This document shows positions 14,966-23,572 of a stretch of DNA of 33,918 nucleotides, piece by piece (within the stretch, counting starts at the first letter, position 1; each line of letters starts with the position of its first letter). The stretch is taken from assembly GCA_015228935.1 (NCBI GenBank), contig JADGCO010000047.1, positions 1 through 33,918 of the forward strand, in the 5' to 3' direction. Origin of the DNA: Magnetococcales bacterium. Its GTDB lineage: Bacteria; Pseudomonadota; Magnetococcia; Magnetococcales; DC0425bin3. The notes below the pieces were generated by a model. It searched no databases. It was not told the DNA's origin and was given only the letters and a program-made list of their open reading frames with translations. A program made the translations under genes and the position numbers.

Positions 14966-15478
14966 ATGAATTCCTTGCAAAGCAGTGCCAAAGGATTGCG
15001 GTCGGCTCCCCGCAGCCGGATTTTGGGTAAACCATTGGCCAGGCCAATCGACCCCGAAGATGCCGAACGGCTGTTGTCAGCCCAGGGATCAGGTCCCGAC
15101 AGGTTCGCCTCCACGATGGGTGGCTCCCAGGATAACAACGAAGTCCACGAAACATTGCGTGGCTTTCTGGGCAATGCCAAGCGGGAACGCCTGGAGTGCA
15201 TGGTCCCCATCATCGAAACCCTGCAAGTGGCCCTGGCGTTGGATCGGGCCAAGGGTGGGGCACCCCCGGGCACGCTCACCGTCAAAGGGTGGTTGGCACT
15301 CCTCAACAGTTGGGAAAAACAGTTGCAGAGCATGCAACCCCGGCAGTTGTTGTTCGGCAAAAGCTTTGTCCAGGAGGCCGTTGACAAGGTGACCCTGGAA
15401 AAATCACCCCTGGTGCCCATCATGAGGGAGCTGATGCACATGATGGAAACGGTCAAGGATCAGGTGGTGGCGGCTTAA
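14966..15478 (+). CDS. Small hypothetical protein upstream of the SPOR-domain ATPase
   Basis: A 170-residue protein with no family I recognise. The N-terminal about 60 residues are polar and probably disordered (RSAPRSRILGKPLARPIDPEDAERLL). The rest looks helical and amphipathic: VHETLRGFLGNAKRERLECMVPIIETLQVAL, LTVKGWLALLNSWEKQLQSM and a final MRELMHMMETVKDQVVAA. There are no signal peptide, membrane segments or metal-ligand clusters. GAGG lies about 7 bases before the ATG. It ends 10 bases before the GTG start of the AAA+-SPOR gene, so the two are almost surely one operon and may act in the same envelope or division process. Confidence 0.8.
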   Translation: MNSLQSSAKGLRSAPRSRILGKPLARPIDPEDAERLLSAQGSGPDRFASTMGGSQDNNEVHETLRGFLGNAKRERLECMVPIIETLQVALALDRAKGGAPPGTLTVKGWLALLNSWEKQLQSMQPRQLLFGKSFVQEAVDKVTLEKSPLVPIMRELMHMMETVKDQVVAA

Positions 15479-15488
15479 GGGTCTGGAC

Positions 15489-16817
15489 GTGCAACAACAC
15501 CGTGTTGCCCCCTTTTCCCCCATGACGGATCCACGGGTATACTACCCGGTCGCCAGTCACAAGGCACTCTGGCGGGTCTTGAGGAGTGCCTTGCGGCGGG
15601 AAGAGGGGGTGGTGGTGATTACGGGTCCACCCGGAGTGGGCAAGACCCTCATCCTGTTGCGTCTCCGGCAGATTTTTCCGGAAGATCGGGAAATGCGGCA
15701 TCTGCCTGATGCCGATGCCGATGCCGCCTTGTTTTTGCGTACTCTGTTGCAAATCTTTGGAGCAGAACTCAAGGAGGGGCAGAGTTATTCGCATCGTGAG
15801 TTGCTCCTGTCCATGGAACTCTGGGCCACACAAGGTAAACGACTCCTGGTGGTGGTGGATCGTGCTGAATGCCTGAACGTGGCCAACCTGGAAGTGTTGC
15901 ACCATGTCGCATCGTTTCAGATGGATGGACGACACCCTTGCCAGGTCCTGCTCGCCGGTCGCCTGGAAACCTCTACCATGGCCATGGATCCCCGGTATGC
16001 CGCCTTGCAGCCCCTCCTGGTCGGGACGGCCACTCTGGGGCCTTTGAATGCTGAAGAGATCATGGGCTATGTGCGCTTTCACCTGGATCGCGAAGGCATG
16101 GAGGGGTGGACGCTGACGCAGGGAGGCTGGCGTGCCTTGCGGGGTGCCAGCGGGGGAATCCCCCGCCAAATCAATCGAATCATGGCAGAAGTTCTGGTGC
16201 GCATGGATGGTCGCCAGACGGCTCGCATCGGAGGATTTGCCATCCGCAGGGCCGCCGCCGGAAGCCATGCCAAATATCGGGTGATGCAACGACAACAATT
16301 GCCCAGGCTGGCCCGTACCGAATGGATCAACACCAGACTTCGTCAAGAACAAGGCACCCGAAGGTCGCACCAATTGTATGTCATGCTGGATCGCTGGCTC
16401 GTGCGTCTGGCCGGATTGGGGGTGCTGGTTGCCATGGCCGGGCTGGTGTTCCGGGTTACCTATCAGATTCCCGAAAATTCTGTCATCACCACTTTGGAAC
16501 AAACATACTCGCCGTCAGAAGAATCTTACCCGTCAGATGAGTTTTCCCAGCCAGGTGTCAGACATCAGGCTCGACAGCCCGTTTTCGTGCAAACCACAGC
16601 GACCCGCAGCCGTGACACGGCCACGACCATCATGTCCGGTTTGTTTCGGAAGGGATATCGTGCCTACCTGCAACAAAGTGAAGATGCTGATGGGGTGGCG
16701 TTGTTTGCCGTGCGGATTAAATATCCGGATCGGGTTGCGGCTGAACAGGTTGCAGAACGTTTGTTGCGACTGGAGGGGTTGGCAACCGAAATTGTCGAAG
16801 AAAACGCTTCCGAGTAG
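15489..16817 (+). CDS. AAA+ ATPase with membrane anchor and SPOR domain (DamX-like)
   Basis: A 442-residue three-part protein. Residues about 20-260 form an ExeA/MshM-type AAA+ ATPase with Walker A GPPGVGKT (46-53), a Walker B-like LLVVVDRAE (119-127, DRAE rather than the usual DEAQ/DEAH), and sensor-like VLLAGR and IPRQINRI. A single transmembrane segment lies at about 305-325 (VRLAGLGVLVAMAGLVFRVTY). Residues about 364-440 form a SPOR domain (VFVQTTATRSRDTATTIMSGLFRKGYRAYL), which binds denuded glycan strands at the division septum. This order equals that of DamX, a septal-ring protein, and the ATPase would be cytoplasmic with SPOR in the periplasm. The GTG at 15489 has AAGGG upstream; ATG 15522 is an alternative. 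It follows the hypothetical gene by 10 bases. Confidence 0.87.
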   Translation: MQQHRVAPFSPMTDPRVYYPVASHKALWRVLRSALRREEGVVVITGPPGVGKTLILLRLRQIFPEDREMRHLPDADADAALFLRTLLQIFGAELKEGQSYSHRELLLSMELWATQGKRLLVVVDRAECLNVANLEVLHHVASFQMDGRHPCQVLLAGRLETSTMAMDPRYAALQPLLVGTATLGPLNAEEIMGYVRFHLDREGMEGWTLTQGGWRALRGASGGIPRQINRIMAEVLVRMDGRQTARIGGFAIRRAAAGSHAKYRVMQRQQLPRLARTEWINTRLRQEQGTRRSHQLYVMLDRWLVRLAGLGVLVAMAGLVFRVTYQIPENSVITTLEQTYSPSEESYPSDEFSQPGVRHQARQPVFVQTTATRSRDTATTIMSGLFRKGYRAYLQQSEDADGVALFAVRIKYPDRVAAEQVAERLLRLEGLATEIVEENASE

Positions 16818-16840
16818 TACACACAGGTAAAGGAACAGGC

Positions 16841-18703
16841 ATGCGACACGATCAGGTTGGAGTTTCAGGGGCTGCCAAATCACGTGATTCATTGCGTGCC
16901 GCCCTGCAAGCCCATAAAAATGGCAATATTTCTCAAGCCTTGCAACTCTACGAATCGGTCCTGCTTTCCGAACCGGACAACGTCTCTGTGCTTTTGTTGG
17001 CGGGAAAAATATTGGTTGAGTCATCGGCTGTGGACCGGGGCGTGATCTTGTTGCGTCGGGCCATGGAACTGGAACCTGGATCGGTCACCGGTCAGTTTAC
17101 ACTTGCATATGGCCTGTGCTTTCAAAAACATTATGATGAAGCATTGAGTCTTTATCTGCAAATATTGGCGCAAGATCCCCATCTGGAAAATATTCACTAT
17201 TACATCGGTGATACCCTGGCCAAACTGGGCCGCCATGATGAGGCACTCGGGTACCTGGCCAAGGCGCATCAGATGGCACCAGATGATCCGATAGTTATTC
17301 ATGTTTTAAATCAGGTATTGATAAAAATAGCCATACGGGCACAGGAAAATAATCAGAAATCTCACGCCAGGCAAATGTATGAGACGGTTCTCATGAGTGA
17401 ACCGAACAATATCATTGCGCTTTTATTGCTGGGAATGCTCCTGGTGCGTTCGGATGCTTCGGAAAAAGACGCGGAATTTGAGAAGGGTACGGAACTGTTG
17501 CGGCGTGCTGTCGCCCTGGATCCCAGGCAGTTGACCAGTCAAATGACCTTGGCGCATGGCTTGAGAATGCAATTGATGTACAAAGAGGCGCTCGATATCT
17601 ATCTGAGAGTCCTGGCTCAAGATCCGGGTTACGAGCAAATCCATTATTATGCAGGTTTGGTTCTGACCAAAATGGGTCGCTATTCCGAAGCCGTGGAGCA
17701 TCTTTCCCGGGAGTTGCAGGTCAATCCGGATGATGCCAATGTTCTTTTCTTTTTGGGATTGGCCAAATTGTCCGGCAATGATGCCAGCCGTGAAGAGGGG
17801 GTGGCCTTGATCCGACAAGCCTTGGCAAACAAGCCGGATCTGTTGGGAGTGGACCAGCCGGATATGGTGCCATTACAGGAATATCGGCAGCGGCAGATGG
17901 CCAACAGCCTGGTCTTTCGAACACCGGATGAACCAAAATCCTTGCATTTGCCAACGCCGTGCGCCTGTTTTTCCTATCCCAAGTGCGGGACGCATTTGTT
18001 GTCGGACATCACGCAACTGATCACGAATCATCATTTTTACTGGCCGAATGACTACGAGTCAAATTCAGTCCCAAAAGATGCCCTGAGCCGGATTCCTGAC
18101 AAACATTTTCTGATCGGACATTGGCATGCCACTCTTGAACTGGGCGCGGACATGCAGACCAGAAATTACAAAGCCATTGTCCAATACCGGGAACCCCGGG
18201 ATCAAATGGTCTCATTTTATTGTTATTATACAGGAATGGCCGCCGATCCCCATGGGATGTATACGGCCATGCTGACGAATGTCAGTCAGGAAGAGGCATT
18301 CAATCGGCTTATTATTGGTGGTCCCGTCAAGGGCGGGGGTATCGTGCCGGGACAGGCATTCAACATGGTTGCCTGGATGGAACAATGGCGTCTGATGAAT
18401 GCATATTATCAGGTCCCGGTCTATTTTGTCTCTTATGAGGATATGGTGGAAAACAAGGTTGAGACCATCGGCCGCATCGCCCGGTTTCTGGAGATGCCCC
18501 TCTCCCGGGAAGAGTGTGAGGTGATCGCCGAAGCGACGGGTTTCCATAAAAAATCAAAAACCATGGAAAAAAATGCCGTACCCAAAAATTTCAAACGCAA
18601 AGGGATTGTCGGCGATTGGCGAAACTATTTTACAGAGGCCAACAGGATTCTGTTCAAAACGCTTAATGGAGAAATTCTAACACGTCTGGGATATGAGGAA
18701 TAA
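16841..18703 (+). CDS. TPR-repeat sulfotransferase fusion
   Basis: A 620-residue protein joining tetratricopeptide repeats to a sulfotransferase. Residues about 15-345 hold TPR units in two similar blocks of about 135 residues (15-150 and 165-300): LYESVLLSEPDNV matches MYETVLMSEPNNI, and YLQILAQDPHLENIHYY matches YLRVLAQDPGYEQIHYY. Residues about 370-620 are a cytosolic-type sulfotransferase: the PAPS 5'-phosphosulfate loop FSYPKCGTHLL (Lys381), a GHWH catalytic-type histidine region, the 3'-phosphate segment QYREPRDQMVSFY with Arg and Ser, and the end signature RKGIVGDWRNYFT. It would transfer sulfate from PAPS to an alcohol on a glycan, lipid or small molecule; the acceptor is unknown. No signal or membrane segment. 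AAGGA precedes the ATG, 23 bases after the SPOR gene, so it may share that operon. Confidence 0.92.
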   Translation: MRHDQVGVSGAAKSRDSLRAALQAHKNGNISQALQLYESVLLSEPDNVSVLLLAGKILVESSAVDRGVILLRRAMELEPGSVTGQFTLAYGLCFQKHYDEALSLYLQILAQDPHLENIHYYIGDTLAKLGRHDEALGYLAKAHQMAPDDPIVIHVLNQVLIKIAIRAQENNQKSHARQMYETVLMSEPNNIIALLLLGMLLVRSDASEKDAEFEKGTELLRRAVALDPRQLTSQMTLAHGLRMQLMYKEALDIYLRVLAQDPGYEQIHYYAGLVLTKMGRYSEAVEHLSRELQVNPDDANVLFFLGLAKLSGNDASREEGVALIRQALANKPDLLGVDQPDMVPLQEYRQRQMANSLVFRTPDEPKSLHLPTPCACFSYPKCGTHLLSDITQLITNHHFYWPNDYESNSVPKDALSRIPDKHFLIGHWHATLELGADMQTRNYKAIVQYREPRDQMVSFYCYYTGMAADPHGMYTAMLTNVSQEEAFNRLIIGGPVKGGGIVPGQAFNMVAWMEQWRLMNAYYQVPVYFVSYEDMVENKVETIGRIARFLEMPLSREECEVIAEATGFHKKSKTMEKNAVPKNFKRKGIVGDWRNYFTEANRILFKTLNGEILTRLGYEE

Positions 18704-18721
18704 AAACCTCCTTCCCAAACT

Positions 18722-18749
18722 TTGGCCGTCCGCTGAACACGACGGCCAA
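18722..18749 (+). terminator. Hairpin downstream of the sulfotransferase gene
   Basis: TTGGCCGTC and GACGGCCAA form a perfect 9-bp stem with a 10-base loop, 18 bases after the stop at 18703. No T run follows immediately, so it is a likely but not classical transcript end between convergent genes. Confidence 0.55.
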
Positions 18750-18800
18750 CGAGGCTGCCTGATAACTTGTTAATTTAAAAAAACGAATGAAAAACTGGGA

Positions 18801-18906
18801 TGGAGGTCCAGGAGGAAGCGGCTCTACCCTTCCTCCTGGCGGGGTTTGGGGCTTAAGCCCCAATAAAATCTTTCTTTCCAATATGTTCTATTGGAGAGCT
18901 AACGGA
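18801..18906 (+). repeat. Dispersed double-hairpin repeat, copy 2
   Basis: Two hairpins stand in a row: CCAGGAGGAAG (18808-18818) with CTTCCTCCTGG (18829-18839), and the perfect palindrome TTGGGGCTTAAGCCCCAA (18846-18863), followed by AATAAAATC and pyrimidine runs. The part from 18821 on matches window positions 1-84. It lies between convergent genes. Confidence 0.85.
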
Positions 18907-18964
18907 TTGCCTCAAAGAGGGCAAGGAGTGTTTGTCTGATTTCCCGGGAAGGTTGTACCGAAAA

Positions 18965-20203
18965 TCAGAATTTGTAGCCATAATTCAGCGTGAAACCTGT
19001 ATACCCGCCACCAAAGGTATAGGTCAGACCGAGTTTGTTGTCCTTGTAGGTGTAGTTGCCAATGGTCATGTTGGTGCCGAGATCGAAGCCAATGTCGGTG
19101 GAGCTTTTGACGTACACATCATCACCACCAAAATAGGTGTTGATAGCAAAAAGTTCACCTGTGACTTTTTTGGAGAGGAGATCAAAGGGCAATTTCCTCT
19201 CGAAGGCCAAGCCGTTTCTGAAGATATAGTTACTCAAATCGTAGTTGGTTTCGTATCCGCCGACTTCAATCGAGTAGGTTTTTGAGTAGCTGATCATGTT
19301 ACCCATCATGATCTTTGAACCATCATCCGGAATCAGGTAGGAAAAATCACTGGTAAGCGATCCTGAATAGATACCGGAGACAGCCCCCAGGTCTTTTGAG
19401 CCACCCACGCCGTCACGCAAAAATCCGGTTATGTTCCATTTATTCATGACTGGAACTTTGAGGCCAACACCCAATGAGCCGGTATAGGATTTGGAAGACT
19501 CCGTTTCAATCATGCTGAGGGGCACGTCAAAAAAAAGCGTGTATTTGTTGATCACTTTCGAATAGAAAAGAGGCAGCGTGGTGGTATCGGTCTTGAATCC
19601 GTTGCTCTTGTATTGCCCGTAGCGGATTCCGACACCCAGCAATCCCGGGTTGGCATGATCTGATTTGGCATCCGATTTATTGGCGTCTTCTTTTTGCGAG
19701 ACATCCTTGTCTTCAACTCCGATTCCGGTGGCGGCCCTGAAATCCGATGCCGCCATCTGTGACATCAGGCTGTTCGGATTGCCGGCAATGGGGTCGATGG
19801 GCGTGGATTTGGCATACTCTTTGAACATGCGGGAGAGAATATTCGGATTTTTCTTGAACCAGTCTTCCAGCATGTCCTGGCTTTGTTTCCGTGTGGCACC
19901 ATTGAATGTTTGTGTAATGCCCAATGAAGGAATATTGAACTGTAATGAGGGCGAATTGGCTGTGTAGGCAAAATTGGCTTCGACGCCACGCAAATTCAAA
20001 ACGGCTGTTGCCTGGGATTGTTCCGTGTAACCGATATTCAGGCTGTCCATGGAGTATTTTGCCGTGCTGGAAAGATCACTCAGGCCAACCGATGCTGTCT
20101 TGCCACCTGTTGTGGCTGTGAAGGTATAAACATCAGCAGCCTGGACTGGGTTCCAGGCCAGGGTAACAGCAAGAACAGGTAGAAACTTGATTGACTTTAT
20201 CAT
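18965..20203 (-). CDS. Outer-membrane beta-barrel protein, unknown function
   Basis: A 412-residue exported protein. It opens with a Sec signal peptide (MIKSIKFLPVLAVTLAWNPVQA, cleavage after AQA or AADV region). Residues about 25-200 form a soluble N-terminal part with a short helical section (KQSQDMLEDWFKKNPNILSRMF). From about 205 to the end, alternating aromatic/polar strands and turns occur (GLLGVGIRYGQYKS, TLFFDVPLSM, KLGLTYTFGGGYTGFTLNYGYKF), and the protein ends in Phe, the C-terminal barrel signal recognised by the BAM machinery. I do not recognise a specific porin or autotransporter family; the organisation suggests an autotransporter-like or large barrel. AAGGAG lies close to the ATG at 20203. 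It stands 48 bases before the hisD stop and reads in the same direction as hisD and murA, but is probably a separate function. Confidence 0.82.
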   Translation of the reverse strand: MIKSIKFLPVLAVTLAWNPVQAADVYTFTATTGGKTASVGLSDLSSTAKYSMDSLNIGYTEQSQATAVLNLRGVEANFAYTANSPSLQFNIPSLGITQTFNGATRKQSQDMLEDWFKKNPNILSRMFKEYAKSTPIDPIAGNPNSLMSQMAASDFRAATGIGVEDKDVSQKEDANKSDAKSDHANPGLLGVGIRYGQYKSNGFKTDTTTLPLFYSKVINKYTLFFDVPLSMIETESSKSYTGSLGVGLKVPVMNKWNITGFLRDGVGGSKDLGAVSGIYSGSLTSDFSYLIPDDGSKIMMGNMISYSKTYSIEVGGYETNYDLSNYIFRNGLAFERKLPFDLLSKKVTGELFAINTYFGGDDVYVKSSTDIGFDLGTNMTIGNYTYKDNKLGLTYTFGGGYTGFTLNYGYKF

Positions 20204-20251
20204 GACTAAACTCCTTAGTCCTTATTTTCAGGTTTGCAGGGACCAGATTTT

Positions 20252-21571
20252 TCAGTCTGGTGTAACAGCCAAGCGCAGGTCCAGGCTTAATTGATGCGCC
20301 GTCAATCCCTCTCTTGCCGCCAAAAGAGATGCCGCCGGTCCAATGGTGGCCAACGCGGCTGCCGAACAACCAATCACACTGGTGCGCTTGATGAAATCAT
20401 GAACGCCCAACGGACTGGAAAAGCGGGCAGTGCCACTTGTTGGCAAGACATGACTGGGACCGGCAACGTAGTCACCGACAGCCTCGGGTGTGTGGCGTCC
20501 CAGAAAAATGGCCCCGGCATGACCAATCTGGGGCAGGAGTTGTTCCGGGTCCGCAACAGCGAGTTCCAAATGTTCCGGGGCGATTCGCGTTGCCAGTTGA
20601 CACGCTTCGTTTAAATCCCTGACCACGATGATGGCTCCGCGCTCGGCCAACGAGCGTTCACAGATGGAACGTCGTTCCAAAATCTCAAGGTGTTGCGTCA
20701 AGGCATGTTCCACGGCGTCGGCAAAGGGGGCGTGATCGGTCATGAGAATGGCCTGGGCGGCGGTATCGTGTTCGGCCTGGGAAAGCAGATCCGCCGCAAT
20801 CCAACGTGGATCGTTGTGTTGGTCAGCGATGACCAGAATTTCCGAGGGACCGGCGATCATGTCGATTCCCACCTGGCCATAAAGTTGGCGCTTGGCTGTT
20901 GCGACATAGATATTGCCCGGGCCGACGATTTTATCGACTGCCGGGATGGTTTCCGTACCAAAGGCCAAGGCGGCAATGGCCTGGGCACCACCGATGCGAA
21001 AAACCTGGTCGATACCGGCGATGCGAGCCGCCAGCAGGAGGAGGGGATTGACCACGCCATCCGGTGTGGGGACCACCATGACCAAATCCTTGACCCCAGC
21101 CACCCGGGCCGGAATGGCGTTCATCAAGACCGTGGATGGATAGGTGGCAAGACCACCCGGGACATACAGTCCAACTCGTTGAATGGCCGACAGGCGTTGT
21201 CCCAGCAGGGTACCGGTGGCATCCCGGAACTGCTGAATACCCATCTCCGGCATCTGCCATTGGTGATAACGCCGAATACGCTCCGCTGCCAGTTCCAGTG
21301 ATTGGCGCTCTTCAGGTGTGGCTTGATCGGCGATCCGGTTGATTTCCGATGGAGAAAAAGCCAATGTTGCCGCCGTGAGCCTGATCCGGTCAAACCGATG
21401 GGTATACTCGATCAGGGCCTGGTTTCCGCCTTGCCGCACGGCCTGGATGATGTCAGTGACGGACTGTTCTACCGCTGTCATGGCATCTTTTTCCCAATAG
21501 AGAAGATGGGAAAAAGTTTTCTGAAAATCTGGATCCGAAACGTGTAGACGCCGAATCCTGGTTCGGGACAT
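20252..21571 (-). CDS. hisD: Histidinol dehydrogenase HisD
   Basis: HisD catalyses the last two steps of histidine biosynthesis: histidinol to histidinal to histidine, NAD-dependent and zinc-requiring, in the cytosol. The 439-residue length is normal. Visible family marks are GLYVPGGLATYPSTVLMN, MVVPTPDGVVNP, the KIVGPGNIYVATAK region, IAGPSEILVIAD, LLSQAEHDTAAQ (zinc-ligand Gln/His), RIAPEHLELAV with the catalytic Glu-His, and YVAGPSHVLPTSGTARFSSPLGVHDFIKR. GGAG lies about 6 bases before ATG 21571. It follows murA on the same strand after a 164-base gap, a neighbourhood also known from other proteobacteria where hisG often sits between them; hisG is absent here. Confidence 0.97.
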   Translation of the reverse strand: MSRTRIRRLHVSDPDFQKTFSHLLYWEKDAMTAVEQSVTDIIQAVRQGGNQALIEYTHRFDRIRLTAATLAFSPSEINRIADQATPEERQSLELAAERIRRYHQWQMPEMGIQQFRDATGTLLGQRLSAIQRVGLYVPGGLATYPSTVLMNAIPARVAGVKDLVMVVPTPDGVVNPLLLLAARIAGIDQVFRIGGAQAIAALAFGTETIPAVDKIVGPGNIYVATAKRQLYGQVGIDMIAGPSEILVIADQHNDPRWIAADLLSQAEHDTAAQAILMTDHAPFADAVEHALTQHLEILERRSICERSLAERGAIIVVRDLNEACQLATRIAPEHLELAVADPEQLLPQIGHAGAIFLGRHTPEAVGDYVAGPSHVLPTSGTARFSSPLGVHDFIKRTSVIGCSAAALATIGPAASLLAAREGLTAHQLSLDLRLAVTPD

Positions 21572-21599
21572 GAAAATCTCCTGATGGTTAAAAAAATTC

Positions 21600-21643
21600 G
21601 TAACTATTCACCATCCGGCAACAAACTGAGGTCCAGTAGTTAC
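21600..21643 (-). other. Inverted repeat in the murA-hisD gap
   Basis: GTAACTA (21600-21606) and TAGTTAC (21637-21643) are exact reverse complements, with T-rich sequence on the hisD side in the minus-strand reading (GAATTTTTTTAAC). It lies about 30-70 bases before the hisD ATG. It could be a weak terminator or attenuator-like stem. No histidine-codon leader peptide is visible. Confidence 0.4.
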
Positions 21644-21735
21644 AAAAATTCTTCCCAAAAAGAGGGAGCAGTGGACCCACTGATTCGTGATTCAACAAAA
21701 AGGACGCGACCCCAAAAATTCAGTCGTTCAAGCGA

Positions 21736-22992
21736 TCAGTGACTCAAACGGTGAATGTCCGCACCCAGAGCCATCAATTTTTCTTCGATACGTTCATAGC
21801 CGCGGTCAATGTGATAGACCCTGGATATGTAGGTATCTCCGGTGGCAGCCAGACCGGCCAGAACAAGGGACGCCGAAGCCCGCAAATCCGTGGCCATGAC
21901 GGGTGCGCCGCGCAGTTGCACGCCACCCCGGACGACGACGGTGTTGCCTTGCAGCGTGATGTCGGCTCCCAGTCGTTGCAGTTCCGAGACATGCATGAAG
22001 CGGTTTTCAAAGATGGTTTCGGTCACGGTTCCGGTTCCGGACGAAATGCTGTTCAGGACCAGCATTTGGGCCTGGAGGTCGGTCGGAAAACCCGGATAGG
22101 GAAAGGTGGTGATGTCCACGGCCCGCAAGGGACCATCGACCGAGACATGCAGCGAACCGGGACCTTCCTTGATGATGACGCCGGCCTGACGCAATTTGGC
22201 GATGGGGGCTTCGAGAATGTGTGGATCGGTATGATTCAGGGTCACGTTGCCGCCGGTGATGGCAGCGGCGATCATGAACGTTCCGGTTTCGATCCGGTCC
22301 GGCAGGATATGGTGAGTTGTGCCGTGCAGACGTTCGACGCCTTCGATACGAATGCGATTGGTGCCGGCCCCCTCGATGCGTGCCCCCATATTATTTAAAA
22401 GTTTTGCCAGATCAACAACTTCAGGTTCGCAGGCAGCATTTTCCAGGACGGTATGCCCATCGGCCAGGGCGGCAGCCATCATGAGATTTTCCGTGCCGGT
22501 AACCGTGACCAGGTCAAGAATGATCGTTGCGCCGTGGAGGCGTTTGGCGCGGGCCTTGATGTATCCTTCCTCAAGGCGAATTTCTGCCCCCATGCTCTCC
22601 AGGCCTTTGAGATGGAGATTGACCGGGCGTGTCCCGATGGCACAACCGCCAGGCAGCGAAATTTCGGCTTGTCCATAGCGAGCCAGCAAAGGACCCATGA
22701 CCAAAACCGAGGCCCGCATGGTTCGCACCAGATCGTAGGGTGCCCGGGTATTGTGGATACCCGAGCAGTCGATCTCGACGCCCAAACGTTCATCGACTGT
22801 GATGGCCGCGCCATGCTGACCCAACAGTTCCAGCATGGTGGTGACGTCACGCAGATGAGGCACATTGGAGAGCGCCAGCGGCTTGTCGGTCAACAAAGAC
22901 GCCGCCAACGCCGGCAATGTGGCGTTTTTTGCGCCACTGATGGGGATGGTCCCCACCAGGGGTCTTCCCCCGCGTACAAGAATTCTATCCAT
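21736..22992 (-). CDS. murA: UDP-N-acetylglucosamine 1-carboxyvinyltransferase MurA
   Basis: MurA adds enolpyruvate from PEP to UDP-GlcNAc, the first committed step of peptidoglycan synthesis, in the cytosol. Starting at ATG 22992 gives 418 residues, the usual length, with GGGGG just upstream and the conserved [27 protein letters not shown] beginning (catalytic Lys in GAKN); a reading from 23028 adds 12 unsupported residues. The active-site cysteine is present in [14 protein letters not shown], so fosfomycin sensitivity is expected at this residue. Other conserved blocks are [40 protein letters not shown] and [17 protein letters not shown], and the C-terminus [20 protein letters not shown]. 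It precedes hisD and lies beside, but divergent from, ssrA. Confidence 0.97.
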   Translation of the reverse strand: MDRILVRGGRPLVGTIPISGAKNATLPALAASLLTDKPLALSNVPHLRDVTTMLELLGQHGAAITVDERLGVEIDCSGIHNTRAPYDLVRTMRASVLVMGPLLARYGQAEISLPGGCAIGTRPVNLHLKGLESMGAEIRLEEGYIKARAKRLHGATIILDLVTVTGTENLMMAAALADGHTVLENAACEPEVVDLAKLLNNMGARIEGAGTNRIRIEGVERLHGTTHHILPDRIETGTFMIAAAITGGNVTLNHTDPHILEAPIAKLRQAGVIIKEGPGSLHVSVDGPLRAVDITTFPYPGFPTDLQAQMLVLNSISSGTGTVTETIFENRFMHVSELQRLGADITLQGNTVVVRGGVQLRGAPVMATDLRASASLVLAGLAATGDTYISRVYHIDRGYERIEEKLMALGADIHRLSH

Positions 22993-23079
22993 CCCCCATT
23001 CATACCAAATCCCGGCGACCTTGGGCAAGAGTTCCAGCAGGAAAAGTTTGCCCGGATTTGCAGCGGGTTGATTATGTGC

Positions 23080-23107
23080 TTGAAAAAAAAATTGGATGTG
23101 TTATGAT
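23080..23107 (+). promoter_or_regulatory. Sigma-70-type promoter of ssrA
   Basis: A TTGAAA box at 23080-23085 and a TATGAT box at 23102-23107 are separated by 16 bases. The predicted start of transcription is near 23114, about 30 bases before the mature tmRNA 5' end, as expected for a precursor trimmed by RNase P. Confidence 0.7.
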
Positions 23108-23145
23108 GTCTTCAGGATCTTGAATTTGTATCCATTTCGTAATCA

Positions 23146-23514
23146 GGGGGTGAAACGGCTTCGACGGGGTATCGAAAGGCTTTGACGGCGACCCGGCATG
23201 AGCACCGCCGCAAGAGGCTCATAATCACAATTGCCAACGACGAGTTCTACGGCGAAGCTCTCGCTGCCGCCTAAAACGGTAGCAGAGCGGGGTTCAGACC
23301 TGAGCCCGGCAACAGAAGTACCTAAAAACAGGGTCAAGCCGGAATTATGAAATCGCCGGTCTAAATCCAGGGTTTCCCAGTTCTCCGAGGTAACGGAGGT
23401 TCCGAAGCCTGCCGACTGCAACGGCCCAGGAACTATATGTCGGCAAAATGGTCGTGACTCCTTCAGGTTCAGTACGTATCTCGGACCCGGGTTCGACTCC
23501 CGGCACCTCCACCA
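23146..23514 (+). ncRNA. ssrA: Transfer-messenger RNA (tmRNA)
   Basis: tmRNA frees stalled ribosomes by acting as both tRNA and mRNA and tags the unfinished protein for degradation. The 5' end GGGGGTGAAACGGCTTCGAC and the 3' end GGTTCGACTCCCGGCACCTCC-ACCA form the acceptor stem (GGGGGUG with CACCUCC) and T arm. The resume codon GCC is at 23233 and the tag frame runs to TAA at 23272-23274. The encoded tag is ANDEFYGEALAAA, preceded in the finished protein by the alanine on the tRNA part. It is about 369 bases long, the normal one-piece form. It is transcribed away from murA. Its 3' end serves as an integration site (see the att copies). Confidence 0.98.
23491..23514 (+). repeat. att site copy in the tmRNA 3' end (attL-like)
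   Basis: The last 24 bases of ssrA, starting GTTCGACTCCCGGCACC, recur at 27055-27078 with two mismatches. Integrases commonly use the tmRNA 3' end as attachment site and restore it on insertion. Confidence 0.8.
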
Positions 23515-23546
23515 TTCTAATATTTAGGAAAAAGTCTTGGCATGGA

Positions 23547-23572
23547 AGCCGCCCTAAGGGGCGGCTGTTTTT
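23547..23572 (+). terminator. Rho-independent terminator of ssrA
   Basis: AGCCGCCC and GGGCGGCT form a perfect 8-bp stem around a TAAG loop, followed by GTTTTTG. It lies 33 bases after the mature tmRNA end. Confidence 0.9.

Noticed and set aside
15453-16502. 349-codon minus-strand frame opposite the AAA+-SPOR gene
   Set aside because: Walker A and the SPOR region on the plus strand explain the DNA; the minus product is His/Gln/Pro-rich nonsense.
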